Assembly (NCBI RefSeq): GCF_022482365.1 | Contig: NZ_JAKVPE010000001.1 | Span: 1,674,001-1,738,000, forward strand | Length of the DNA: 64,000 nt | DNA from: Limosilactobacillus sp. | Lineage (GTDB): Bacteria > Bacillota > Bacilli > Lactobacillales > Lactobacillaceae | Direction of reading: 5' to 3' | Shown: one piece after another, positions 34,362 through 42,830 of the stretch | How the letters are laid out: every line of letters begins with the position of its first letter | How positions within the stretch are numbered: the stretch's first letter is position 1 | Translations under genes and position numbers: made by a program | Notes under the pieces: generated by a model | Database searches by the model: none | Seen by the model: the letters and a program-made list of their open reading frames with translations, nothing else | What the model was told of the DNA's origin: nothing

Positions 34362-35045
34362 CTAATAGCGTTGAGTGGGAATGGGGTTGTTGCCACTGAC
34401 TAGGGTGATCCGTTGACGGATAAATTGATGCTGTTCAACGATATCGATGACCGCTTGAGCATAGTCGGCATAGCTAATGTAATCATGTTTGCCGTTATTG
34501 GGGTTTTTGGAATGGGCGGGATGAAATTCCTCACCCTCCACGACATAATGCCCGGTTTTACGACCATTTCGATCGAAATTATAGGTTGGGGTTGCATAGG
34601 TCCAGTCAACGTCGCTAAAGCTGCGTAAAATCTTTAATCCTTCGGCGTGCGCACTGCAAAGGTCCTGCATGTAGTCAGGGTAGTAAAGTGGCAATTCCTG
34701 TAAAGTCCGGGTGTGTTCCCGATTGATGTAGAGGGTATTCGCGCCGCCGACCTTAATGTAGTGAACAGAGGTGTGACGAATGAGACGAATAACGTGTAGA
34801 AGGCCGTTATAGTGGACGGTTTCAGTCATTGGCGACCAGGCGCCGATTGCGTCCACAATTGCATCAATCCCTTGTAAATCGGTTTTGTCTAGGTCAAAAA
34901 TACTTTTGATGATTAAACGCTGGGCAGGGAGATTAAGTCGGTGCTTTTGGTGAGCAAGGCCGATCATTGTATGACCGCGACGGGCCCCTTCGTTAATAAT
35001 CAGACGCCCAGCATGACCATAAGCTCCAATTACCATGATTTTCAA
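34362..35045 (-). CDS. NAD(P)-binding Rossmann protein, atypical SDR (NmrA-like), paralogue 1
   Basis: 227 residues beginning MKIMVIGAYGHAGRLIINEG with the glycine motif GAYGHAG, then DAIVDAIGAWSP and HYIKVGGANTLYI. The C-terminal half has DWTYATPTYNFDRNGRKTGH and the YISYADYAQAVIDI region. It is a tandem duplicate of the next gene (same length, same segment order). Reductase or redox-sensing role; substrate unknown. Moderately AT-rich compared with flanking genes. Confidence 0.75.
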   Translation of the reverse strand: MKIMVIGAYGHAGRLIINEGARRGHTMIGLAHQKHRLNLPAQRLIIKSIFDLDKTDLQGIDAIVDAIGAWSPMTETVHYNGLLHVIRLIRHTSVHYIKVGGANTLYINREHTRTLQELPLYYPDYMQDLCSAHAEGLKILRSFSDVDWTYATPTYNFDRNGRKTGHYVVEGEEFHPAHSKNPNNGKHDYISYADYAQAVIDIVEQHQFIRQRITLVSGNNPIPTQRY

Positions 35046-35057
35046 ATTATCACCTCG

Positions 35058-35738
35058 TTATCGTTGCTGGTGGGGTTTATCCCCGTGAATGAGTGTGACT
35101 CGTTGGCGAATGAACGTTTGCTGGATAATACTATCGACAATTCCCTGGGCGAAATCGGCGTAGCTAATGTAGTCATCCTTACCGTTGTCTCCTGCAAAAT
35201 TGGCTTTAAACTCCTCGCCAGCGACGTGATAATCACCAGTTGCCGGACCGTGGGGATCAAAATTGTATGCGGGGGTAAAGTATGTCCACGGAAGGTTAGA
35301 ATAAGTTCTGAGAAGATCGAGTGCCTTTTGGTGAGCATCGCACATAAACTTAAATTTGGTTGGGTAATAGCTAGTCAGGCTCTGCAGGGTTTGCGAGTGG
35401 TCGGGATCAATGTAGAGCGTGTTGGTGCCACCAACTTTAAGCAACCGGGTGCTGTTTTGAAAGCTTTCCAATAATTGGGCAAGGTGCCACAGTCCTTGGT
35501 AGATGTTGGCAGCCGAGGACTTATTCCAGCCCGCTGTGGTGTCTAAAATTGTGTCATAACCGGTAACGTCATTTTGCGTGAGCTTCTTAATATCCTTGAT
35601 TAGAACCTCAGCCGTGCCCAAGTCAACATCAGGATGCTTGCGGTGACCAACTGCCGTGACTTGAATTTCTTGTTTCTGTGCTAAGCGAACTACTTTTTGA
35701 CCAACTTTTCCGAATGCGCCAACTACCATTATTTTCAC
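35058..35738 (-). CDS. NAD(P)-binding Rossmann protein, atypical SDR, paralogue 2
   Basis: 226 residues, MKIMVVGAFGKVGQKVVRLA with GAFGKVG, followed by the same landmarks as its neighbour (LLKVGGTNTLYI, WTYFTPAYNFDPHG, DDYISYADFAQGIVD). The two genes are 12 bases apart and co-transcribed toward the nitronate monooxygenase gene; this one is first, divergent from lysR. Tandem duplication followed by divergence is evident. Confidence 0.75.
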   Translation of the reverse strand: MKIMVVGAFGKVGQKVVRLAQKQEIQVTAVGHRKHPDVDLGTAEVLIKDIKKLTQNDVTGYDTILDTTAGWNKSSAANIYQGLWHLAQLLESFQNSTRLLKVGGTNTLYIDPDHSQTLQSLTSYYPTKFKFMCDAHQKALDLLRTYSNLPWTYFTPAYNFDPHGPATGDYHVAGEEFKANFAGDNGKDDYISYADFAQGIVDSIIQQTFIRQRVTLIHGDKPHQQR

Positions 35739-35892
35739 AATATTACCTACTTTCTATTGATTGGCGATGAATAATAAGATTATCAGTTCAGCGCTTACAT
35801 TTGTTATCATAAGTGGTAAGACGAAACGAACCAATTTCGTTTTTTAATCGAATCAATTAAATTTTTAGATACGTTGAATTGGGAGGGGTAGA
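35739..35892. promoter_or_regulatory. Divergent promoter region with putative LysR half-sites
   Basis: Contains AACCAATT (35829-35836) and AATCGAATCAATT (35847-35859). Very similar units (AATCAAACCAATT and the dyad AACCAATT-N9-AATTGGTT) occur at 36807-36836 before the aldo/keto reductase gene, so the same regulator probably binds both regions. GGGAGGGG precedes lysR. Confidence 0.5.
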
Positions 35893-36777
35893 ATGTTCGA
35901 TCAGATGAAGTGCTTTATTGCCCTAGTTGAGGCCCGCAGTTTTACAAAGGCTGCCGAAAATCTGAATATGTCACAGTCTTCGCTATCACAAAAGATCAAG
36001 AACTTAGCCGTTTCAAATAATTTGACCCTCCTGACCCACCACGGACGGAGCTTTGAACTGACTAGGGCCGGCGAATACTTTTATCAGCACAGCAAGAACA
36101 TTGTGGACGATGTTGAAAAACTGGTTGCCGAGACAAAGCTGATCGAAAAGGAAGATAATGGAATCTATACCTTGCGGATTGGCTATCTTCGGAAGTTCGG
36201 AACGCAGGACTACCTCAGAACGGTGAACGAATTTTCCAAAAAATATCCGGATGTTGAAATCCAGATCGCCAGTGGTTCCTATCAGCAACTGTTTGAGATG
36301 ATTCAAAATGACCAGATTGATATTAACTTTTCTGATTCCCGCCAGGATCTCTCGGATCGCTATCAAAATCAGTATTTAGCGACGGCCGATTATATGGTGG
36401 CCGTCTCCACAAAGTCCTTCTTAAACTATTCGAACAAGATTGATACGACCGACTTAGTGGATCTGCCGTGCATTCTAGTGGCCGGCGTCGATGACTTTGA
36501 GTCGGAACGGACCTACTATCGGGAGATTTTAGGGATTGCGAGTCCCTTTAAGGTTGTTAAAAGTTTTGGCGAGGCTCAGATGTTGGCCGCGGCCGGGCAG
36601 GGCTACTATATTTGCAACCGGCGGACGGCCAAGCAGATCGACCCGACGATCAATAAAACGTTGCAGCTATTCAATCATCAAAATCGCCTTGTCGAGAAAT
36701 ACTACACTTACTGGAAAAAGAATAATTCCGGTTACTATATCGAGAGCTTTTCCCAAATGCTTAAGGACATGTTTTAA
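35893..36777 (+). CDS. LysR-family transcriptional regulator
   Basis: 294 residues; N-terminal helix-turn-helix (MFDQMKCFIALVEARSFTKA then AENLNMSQSSLSQKIKNLAV) and a two-lobed ligand-binding domain (YTLRIGYLRKFGT, IQIASGSYQQLFEMI, DINFSDSR). Divergent from the tandem Rossmann genes and upstream of an aldo/keto reductase operon; shared half-sites in both spacers make it the likely local regulator. Ligand unknown, perhaps an electrophile or quinone. Confidence 0.88.
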   Translation: MFDQMKCFIALVEARSFTKAAENLNMSQSSLSQKIKNLAVSNNLTLLTHHGRSFELTRAGEYFYQHSKNIVDDVEKLVAETKLIEKEDNGIYTLRIGYLRKFGTQDYLRTVNEFSKKYPDVEIQIASGSYQQLFEMIQNDQIDINFSDSRQDLSDRYQNQYLATADYMVAVSTKSFLNYSNKIDTTDLVDLPCILVAGVDDFESERTYYREILGIASPFKVVKSFGEAQMLAAAGQGYYICNRRTAKQIDPTINKTLQLFNHQNRLVEKYYTYWKKNNSGYYIESFSQMLKDMF

Positions 36778-36806
36778 TCGCATGTCTTTTTTTTATTGCA
36801 ATTTTT

Positions 36807-36836
36807 AATCAAACCAATTCAAAAACAAAATTGGTT
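36807..36836. promoter_or_regulatory. Putative LysR operator upstream of the aldo/keto reductase operon
   Basis: A perfect dyad AACCAATT (36812-36819), 9-bp spacer, AATTGGTT (36829-36836), preceded by AATC as in the copy near 35847. Confidence 0.55.
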
Positions 36837-36889
36837 GGCGTCTGCTGGCCACTTATACTGAACGTAAAATCACAGGAAGGAGTGAGTAG

Positions 36890-37705
36890 ATGAAAACAAT
36901 AACCCTCAACGATGGGCTGTCAATGCCACAGCTGGGCTTTTGCGCCTATGGAATTTCAAACCAGGAGGTCGGCACGGCTGTTCGGGAGGCAATCCGAGTC
37001 GGTTATCGGGGAATTGATACCGCACAATTTAATCGCAATGAGGCCGGTACTGGCCAAGGAATTCGCGCTTCGGGGATTGAACGGAGCCAGTTGTTTGTAA
37101 CTACCAAGGTGCAAACGGATGGCTTTACAGCTACCAAGCGTGGATTGGACGATTCCCTTCGTCGAGCCCAACTAGATTACTTTGACCTAGTCTTGATCCA
37201 CTGGCCGATGCCGGACACGCTGGGAACCTATCGCGCGTTAGAAGAAGCCCGCCGCGAAGGCAAAGTCCGCTCGTTAGGACTCTCGAACTTTAATATTGCT
37301 CAGATCAAGGAGCTGCTAGCGGCTACGGATGTAAAACCGGTAGTTGATGAAATTGAAACTCACCTTTTTTCCCAACAGAAAAAGCTTCACCGGTTTTTAG
37401 AGCAGCACCAGATTGTCCACGAAGCCTATGCGCCATTTGGAGAAAATGTCTCGTTGATGACGGAAATTCCTTTAGTTCAGTGGTTAGCCAAGAAGTACCG
37501 GAAAGCACCAACGCAAATAATTCTGCACTATCTCATCCAATCGCAAATCGTGGTTAATGTCCGCTCAACCAATCCGGCCCACATTAGGGCCAACTTAGCG
37601 CTCTTTGATTTTCAGCTGCTGTCAGAGGAAGTGGCCGCGCTCCGGGACCTCGATCGGCACCAACCACTAATTGACTGGCCGCTGACGATGCGAGTTGACG
37701 AATAG
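36890..37705 (+). CDS. Aldo/keto reductase
   Basis: 271 residues. AKR barrel: GYRGIDTAQFNRNEAG, where the usual catalytic Tyr after Asp-Thr-Ala is replaced by Phe-Asn (most family members have a Tyr about 5 residues after the Asp), LVLIHWP with the His, and GLSNFNIAQIKELL. The Asp-Thr-Ala-Gln-Phe sequence and Lys in TTKVQTDGF should be compared with canonical members, because the substitution might weaken catalysis. NADPH-dependent reduction of carbonyls is the family role. First of three co-oriented genes. Confidence 0.82.
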   Translation: MKTITLNDGLSMPQLGFCAYGISNQEVGTAVREAIRVGYRGIDTAQFNRNEAGTGQGIRASGIERSQLFVTTKVQTDGFTATKRGLDDSLRRAQLDYFDLVLIHWPMPDTLGTYRALEEARREGKVRSLGLSNFNIAQIKELLAATDVKPVVDEIETHLFSQQKKLHRFLEQHQIVHEAYAPFGENVSLMTEIPLVQWLAKKYRKAPTQIILHYLIQSQIVVNVRSTNPAHIRANLALFDFQLLSEEVAALRDLDRHQPLIDWPLTMRVDE

Positions 37706-37731
37706 GAAAATCTACAGGAGGTAAATTTTTG

Positions 37732-38334
37732 ATGAAAAAGGTATTGATTATTGGTGCGACCGGGAACGTTGGTTCGGCTACCCGGAAGCAGCTTTTGCAA
37801 GAAACAAATACCCAGCTAACGCTCTTTTCGCGTCACGCGGATCAATTGACAATCGATCCGCACCGTGAACGGGTGCTTAATGGGGATGCCAATCAAATGG
37901 CAGATCTCACGGCAGCAATTGAAGGGCAGGATGTCGTCTTCGCTGCCCTGAGTGGTCGCGTTGATCAATTTGCCCAAAACATTATCCAGGCAATGGATCA
38001 GCAGGATGTCCACCGGTTAATCTTTATTTGCTCAATGGGAATCTATAACGAGGTTCCAGAAAGCATCAGCACTTATAACCTGAAGAACGAACCGATTCTC
38101 AAATTCTATCGTGCAGCGGCCGATGCCATTGAGGACTCTGACTTAGATTACACAATTATTCGGCCAGGCTGGTTTACTGACGGTCCGGTTAATTATGAAA
38201 TTACACATAAAGGTCAACCATTTGCCGGCCATGATGCTTCCATCAGCAGCATCGCGGATTTAGTCAAGCAGCTAATCGTTAAGGATGATTTTGGCAACCG
38301 GGACAACTTGGGGATTAATACCCCGAACAAGTAA
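37732..38334 (+). CDS. NAD(P)H-binding protein (NmrA/SDR-a type)
   Basis: 200 residues from ATG 37732 (AGGAGG 10 bases upstream). MKKVLIIGATGNVGSATRKQ carries GATGNVG; DVVFAALSGRVDQF and LIFICSMGIYNEVPES follow, then DLDYTIIRPGWFTDGPVNYE. This pattern is typical of small NAD(P)H-binding reductases. A third Rossmann gene of this type in the island. Co-transcribed with the aldo/keto reductase and the hydrolase. Confidence 0.8.
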   Translation: MKKVLIIGATGNVGSATRKQLLQETNTQLTLFSRHADQLTIDPHRERVLNGDANQMADLTAAIEGQDVVFAALSGRVDQFAQNIIQAMDQQDVHRLIFICSMGIYNEVPESISTYNLKNEPILKFYRAAADAIEDSDLDYTIIRPGWFTDGPVNYEITHKGQPFAGHDASISSIADLVKQLIVKDDFGNRDNLGINTPNK

Positions 38335-38346
38335 GGAGCAGGAAAA

Positions 38347-39261
38347 ATGAAAAAAGTTAGCTTTTACAATTACAACGGTCAGGGAATTACGATGGTCGCG
38401 AATGTTTTCTTCCCGCCTGAATTTGATGAAAAAAAGCAGTATCCGGCAATTATCTTTACTCACCCTGCCGGTGGCGTTAAGGAACAGACAAGCGGCCTAT
38501 ATGCCCGGCAAATTGCACAGGCAGGATTTGTCACAATTGCTTTTGATGCCAGTTACCAGGGTGAAAGCTCTGGTCTGCCTCGCCACCTGGAGAATCCCTA
38601 CATTCGGGTGGAAGACATCAGTGCGGTCGTTGATTACCTTACGACCTTGGAATACGTTGACGCCGCACGGATTGGTGCAGCTGGAATTTGCGCTGGCGGT
38701 GGCTATACCGTTAACGCCGCAATTAACGATAAGCGGATTAAGGCACTGGCAACAGTCAGTGCAGCTAACTTTGGTGCAATGATGCGTAATGGCTGGACAA
38801 ATAACCAGGATGATGCCGCCGCACTGCCGATGTTGAAGCAAGCTGCCGAAGCGCGGACAAAGGATCGGCTTAATAATACTTATCAAACTGTTCCGTTGGT
38901 TCCCCTCAAGGAAGAGGATGCGCCAACCGAAGAAATGCGGCAGGCATGGGAATATTACAAGACGCCGCGGGGGGCACACCCAAATTCTGTAGGTTACGCG
39001 ACATTCCGGAACTTTACTCAGGTACTGACTTACGACGCTTTCTTTAAGGCCAACGTATTTCTAACCCAGCCGCTGCTGGTGATTTACGGCACCCAGGCAG
39101 ACAGTAAGTGGGTGAGTGAACGTTTAATGGCGGAGGCGGCCACTAAGGATAAGCAGGCTGTCGAGATCGCGGGGGCCAATCACATGGAACTGTACGACAA
39201 GCCTGAATATGTCAGCCAAGCGGTGGCCGCGATGGATAAGTTCTTCGCTGCAAAACTGTAA
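38347..39261 (+). CDS. Alpha/beta hydrolase, dienelactone-hydrolase-like
   Basis: 304 residues. Nucleophile elbow GICAGGG (Cys where most esterases have Ser, as in dienelactone hydrolases), Asp in YGTQADSKWV, His in AGANHMELYD. THPAGGVKEQTSGLYA forms the oxyanion region. Likely a soluble esterase, lactonase or thioesterase. GGAGCAGG lies before ATG; last gene of the operon, ended by the second copy of the duplicated terminator. Confidence 0.82.
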   Translation: MKKVSFYNYNGQGITMVANVFFPPEFDEKKQYPAIIFTHPAGGVKEQTSGLYARQIAQAGFVTIAFDASYQGESSGLPRHLENPYIRVEDISAVVDYLTTLEYVDAARIGAAGICAGGGYTVNAAINDKRIKALATVSAANFGAMMRNGWTNNQDDAAALPMLKQAAEARTKDRLNNTYQTVPLVPLKEEDAPTEEMRQAWEYYKTPRGAHPNSVGYATFRNFTQVLTYDAFFKANVFLTQPLLVIYGTQADSKWVSERLMAEAATKDKQAVEIAGANHMELYDKPEYVSQAVAAMDKFFAAKL

Positions 39262-39296
39262 ATTAAAAATGTCGGATGGATTATGCATGTAAACGA

Positions 39297-39338
39297 AAAC
39301 CCGGACTTCAGCAATTTCTGCCGAAGCCCGGGTTCTTT
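39297..39338. terminator. Bidirectional terminator, copy 2 of an identical pair
   Basis: 39297-39335 is identical to 33301-33339. It ends the hydrolase operon on the plus strand and the SDR gene on the minus strand. Confidence 0.85.
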
Positions 39339-39347
39339 AATTCAATT

Positions 39348-40088
39348 TTACATTGGTTGGCCGGTCGAGATCTCAAAACCCGCGGTGACCGGGATCGTCT
39401 CCCCGGTAATCGCGCTGCCGGCGTCACTTGCGACAAAGTAGATGGCCGCGGCCACTTCTTCTGGTTCCACGATCCGGTTGAGGGGACTGTTCTTGGCGAA
39501 CTTAGCCTTGTCCTGGTGGAAGAGCGGCGTGTTGGTCGGGCCCGGTGCAACGACATTGACCCGGATGTTGTGCTTGCCGTAGTCAATCGCCATCGCCCGG
39601 GTCATGTTGAGAATCGCTCCCTTGGCGGCGTTATAGGCGACCATCGCCCGGTCCCCGGCCATTCCGGACACCGAAGAGATGTTGACGATGCTGCCGCGGT
39701 TCTGTTTGATCATGCCCGGCAGGAAGGCCTTGCTGACCAGGTAGGTGCCTTTGACGTCGACCGCAAAGATCCGGTCCCAGTCCTCCTCACTGGTCTCGTG
39801 CAATTCGCCGTGGATGACGATCCCGGCGTCGTTGACCAGGGCCTCGACCGTCCCGAATTTGGCGATGACCGCCTGGCGCATCTTTTCCACCTCCGCGGCC
39901 TTGCTGACGTCGGCCTGGCAGAAGAGTACCTGATCCGGCGAATACTGCTGGCCCAGCTGCTGTTCTACCTGGGCGCCCTTGTCCGCTTCCAGGCCAACGA
40001 CGGCGACGTTCCACTGGTGTTTTAAGAAGAGCTCGGCGGCCGCCAGCCCGATGCCGGAGGTGCCACCCGTAATTACGACTGTTTGCAT
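39348..40088 (-). CDS. Short-chain dehydrogenase/reductase (FabG-like)
   Basis: 246 residues from ATG 40088 with AAAGGGG 9 bases upstream. GGTSGIGLAAAE, NDAGIV, NISSVSGMAGDRAMVAYNAA with Ser and Tyr, then Lys of AYNAAKGA. GLEADKG after beta-2 suggests NAD(H). The C-terminal INVVAPGPTNTPLF and ITGETIPVTAGFEI are classical. Substrate unknown. High GC, unlike the island it adjoins. Confidence 0.87.
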   Translation of the reverse strand: MQTVVITGGTSGIGLAAAELFLKHQWNVAVVGLEADKGAQVEQQLGQQYSPDQVLFCQADVSKAAEVEKMRQAVIAKFGTVEALVNDAGIVIHGELHETSEEDWDRIFAVDVKGTYLVSKAFLPGMIKQNRGSIVNISSVSGMAGDRAMVAYNAAKGAILNMTRAMAIDYGKHNIRVNVVAPGPTNTPLFHQDKAKFAKNSPLNRIVEPEEVAAAIYFVASDAGSAITGETIPVTAGFEISTGQPM

Positions 40089-40273
40089 ATTTGCATGCCC
40101 CTTTCGTTTTCCGTTAACTCTATTAAGCCACCATTTCACGCAATCGGCAATCGAATTGATCATTCATAAGTTTTTCTAATCAATGCAATAAGAAGGCAGA
40201 ATTGGAAGGCGGCACGATCCCCGGTATGATACAGGTGTAATCACGAATTAGTAAATTAACGAGGTGGATCAAA

Positions 40274-41305
40274 ATGAAAAAAGCATTCTTAGAAGGCAAG
40301 GGTCAGGTTGTCATCAAGGACGTTGACAAGCCAAAGATCGAACATGACGATGACGTTATCTTAAAGCTCGTCCGGGCCAGTGTCTGTGGCTCCGACCTGT
40401 GGTTCTACCGGGGCATCGACCCTGCTACCAACGACAACAGCGGTCACGAATGTATCGGGATCGTTGAGGAAACCGGGAGCGCCATCACCACGGTCAAGAA
40501 GGGCGACTTCGTGATCGCGCCGTTCACCCACGGCTGCGGTCACTGTGCCGCCTGCCTGGCCGGTTACGATGGCAACTGCCTGACCTACAGCGACATCTGG
40601 TCCGCAGATTGCCAGGCCGAGTACGTTCGCTACCAGCACGGTCAGTGGGCCCTGGTGAAGATTCCTGGCCAGCCGGAAGACTACAGTGACGGGATGCTGG
40701 CTTCCCTCCAGGCATTGTCTGACGTCATGCCGACCGGCTACCACGCTGCCCGGAGCGCCAACGTTCAAAAGGGTGACACGGCCGTCGTCATCGGTGACGG
40801 TGCGGTCGGCCTCTGTGGTGTCATTTCCGCTAAGCTGCGTGGCGCTAGCCGGATCATCCTGATGAGTCGGCACGAAGACCGGGCCAGCTTGGGTCGCGAG
40901 TTCGGTGTCACCGATGTCGTGGCCGAACGGGGCGACGAGGCGGTTGCCAAGGTCATGGAACTGACCAACAATGCCGGTGCCGACGCCGTGCTGGAATGCG
41001 TTGGTTCTCGCCAGTCGATGGAAGAAGCGCTGAAGATGGTTCGTCCTGGCGCCGTGATCGGCCGGGTTGGTGTGCCTCACGACGAAAAGTTCGACCTGGG
41101 AATTTCCTTCCACGCCAACGCCGGAATCACCGGTGGGACGGCGGCCGTGACCACCTACGACAAGGGCTTCCTGCTGAAGGCGGTTCTGGACGGCGACATT
41201 CAGCCTGGGAAGGTCTTCACCAAGTCCTACAAGCTGGACGACATTGAACAGGCATACGCCGACATGGACCAACGGAAGACGATCAAGTCCCTGCTGACGT
41301 TCTAA
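40274..41305 (+). CDS. Zinc-dependent alcohol dehydrogenase (MDR superfamily)
   Basis: 343 residues. Catalytic zinc: CGSDLW, GHECIGIVEE and, later, the DIWSADCQ region; structural zinc: CGHCAACLAGYDGNC. The Rossmann motif is VVIGDGAVGLCGVISAKLRG, followed by SRHEDR, which suggests NADP(H). Medium-chain dehydrogenase related to Tdh/FrmA-like enzymes. A C-terminal fragment of a paralogue survives at 54904-55140. Single gene, strong codon bias, terminator after it. Confidence 0.9.
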   Translation: MKKAFLEGKGQVVIKDVDKPKIEHDDDVILKLVRASVCGSDLWFYRGIDPATNDNSGHECIGIVEETGSAITTVKKGDFVIAPFTHGCGHCAACLAGYDGNCLTYSDIWSADCQAEYVRYQHGQWALVKIPGQPEDYSDGMLASLQALSDVMPTGYHAARSANVQKGDTAVVIGDGAVGLCGVISAKLRGASRIILMSRHEDRASLGREFGVTDVVAERGDEAVAKVMELTNNAGADAVLECVGSRQSMEEALKMVRPGAVIGRVGVPHDEKFDLGISFHANAGITGGTAAVTTYDKGFLLKAVLDGDIQPGKVFTKSYKLDDIEQAYADMDQRKTIKSLLTF

Positions 41306-41328
41306 TGGCATTAAGATTGATGGGTTGG

Positions 41329-41357
41329 GGATCCGGCTGCGGTGGCCGGGTCCTTTT
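41329..41357 (+). terminator. Terminator after the alcohol dehydrogenase gene
   Basis: GGATCCGGC pairs with GCCGGGTCC (one wobble), followed by six T. Confidence 0.8.
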
Positions 41358-41435
41358 TTGCATTTACGGATCGTCAGCGCTGAAGATTTGGCGGAAGACG
41401 GTTATAATTAGTAAGTAAAGAGGAGATGACATTTG

Positions 41436-42251
41436 ATGGAATATCTAACGTTAAATACCGGTGCCAAGACCCCCGTGCTGGGCTTCGGCACCTACCAGAT
41501 CAGCCCACGGGACACGGCCGCGGCCGTCGAAACCGCAATTGAGACTGGCTACCGGCTGATCGACACCTCGCAGGACTACTACAACGAACGACAGGTCGGC
41601 GACGGGATCAAGGCGTCCGGCATCGATCGCCACGAGCTTTTCCTGACGACCAAGGTGGACACCGACGGCTACGAAGACACGAAGCGGGGGATCGAGGAGT
41701 CGCTGAAAAAACTACAGACCGACTACCTTGACCTGATGATCCTGCACTGGCCGCGGCCCCAGTCACTGGGCGCCTACAAGGCCCTGGAGGAATACTACCG
41801 GGCTGGGACAACCAAGGCGATTGGTCTGTCGAACTACAACATCCAAGAGACCAAGGACCTAATCGCCCACACCGAGGTCATGCCGGCGGTCGACCAGATT
41901 GAAACCAACCTGTCACTTCAGCAGGGCAAGATGCACAAGTTCCTTACCGGCCAGGGGATCATCCACGAAGCGTGGTCCCCACTGGCCCAGGGTGGCCGGG
42001 CCCTCAACAACTACCCGACGCTGAAGAAGATTGGTGACAAGTACGGTAAGACCGGCGTCCAGGTCCTCCTGCGTTTCCTGACCCAAGAGAAGATCATGAC
42101 GATTCCGCGGTCGATTAATCCGGCCCACATCAAGGCCAACTTTGAAGTGCTGGACTTCCAGCTGACCTCAGACGAGCTCAAGCAGATCCGGGCACTGGAC
42201 CAACACCGGTCGGCAATCGGCTGGCCAGCGAATATGGTCGTGGATGCGTAA
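41436..42251 (+). CDS. Aldo/keto reductase
   Basis: 271 residues from ATG 41436 (GAGGAGATG region upstream). GYRLIDTSQDYYNERQVG gives the catalytic Asp and Tyr, TTKVDTDGYE the Lys, MILHWPRPQ the His; GLSNYNIQETKDLI follows. It closely parallels the AKR at 36890 (same length, same landmarks) but keeps the Tyr and belongs to the GC-rich host background. Confidence 0.87.
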   Translation: MEYLTLNTGAKTPVLGFGTYQISPRDTAAAVETAIETGYRLIDTSQDYYNERQVGDGIKASGIDRHELFLTTKVDTDGYEDTKRGIEESLKKLQTDYLDLMILHWPRPQSLGAYKALEEYYRAGTTKAIGLSNYNIQETKDLIAHTEVMPAVDQIETNLSLQQGKMHKFLTGQGIIHEAWSPLAQGGRALNNYPTLKKIGDKYGKTGVQVLLRFLTQEKIMTIPRSINPAHIKANFEVLDFQLTSDELKQIRALDQHRSAIGWPANMVVDA

Positions 42252-42261
42252 AATTACAGTT

Positions 42262-42296
42262 AAAGCCCACGGTGCTATTTGAGTGCCGCGGGCTTT
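42262..42296 (+). terminator. Terminator after the aldo/keto reductase gene
   Basis: AAAGCCCACGG and CCGCGGGCTTT pair with one mismatch; T-rich sequence follows. Confidence 0.7.
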
Positions 42297-42381
42297 AATT
42301 ATCTTTAGGGGATTATTAGGCTTTGCATCCGCGTGCCAGGAAGGTATACTATTAAAAAAATTATTTTCTGGAGGCCCGGAG

Positions 42382-42783
42382 ATGAAGCTGAAATACCTAA
42401 CCCGTTCCCTGTTCGGAATTATCGTTGCCATGTTCTTGCTGCTGCCGGCGGTCCATGCGGAGTCCACGCATTCGCAGGTCTGGATTTACGACCGCAACGG
42501 CAAATTGCTGAAGCACTACACCCATGCCAAAAACAAAAAGAAGGTTCACGAGATCAACGTGGCGATCGGGGACGCGGGTGGTACGGCCGAAAAGTCAGCG
42601 AACCTCTATCCCAAGAAGCCGAAAAACGTTCCGGTGAAGTATACGTACGAACTGACGGACTACCACCACAAGAGCAAGGCGGTCATCTATGCCAACCGCG
42701 AGATGTATATTCACGCCCACGGAATTGTCGTTAAGGTGAAGCTGAATCGGCACCAGTATAGGGTGTTGACGGATGTGGATTAA
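42382..42783 (+). CDS. Small secreted protein, 133 aa
   Basis: The start is at ATG 42382 (GGAGG 9 bases upstream). Signal peptide MKLKYLTRSLFGIIVAMFLL then PAVHAES, cleaved probably after HAE or AHA-like VHA. The mature part (about 108 residues) is basic, His/Tyr/Lys-rich, with no Cys and no anchor, so it is probably released or held to the wall by charge. I recognise no domain. Confidence 0.7.
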   Translation: MKLKYLTRSLFGIIVAMFLLLPAVHAESTHSQVWIYDRNGKLLKHYTHAKNKKKVHEINVAIGDAGGTAEKSANLYPKKPKNVPVKYTYELTDYHHKSKAVIYANREMYIHAHGIVVKVKLNRHQYRVLTDVD

Positions 42784-42830
42784 AATGTACATGATAAAAT
42801 ATAGAGGCTAGGTTTAAGGAGGCGAACACC

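Noticed and set aside
40361-41311. 316-codon frame antisense to the alcohol dehydrogenase gene
   Set aside because: High GC at third positions of the sense gene leaves the opposite strand open; no start signal and no domain.
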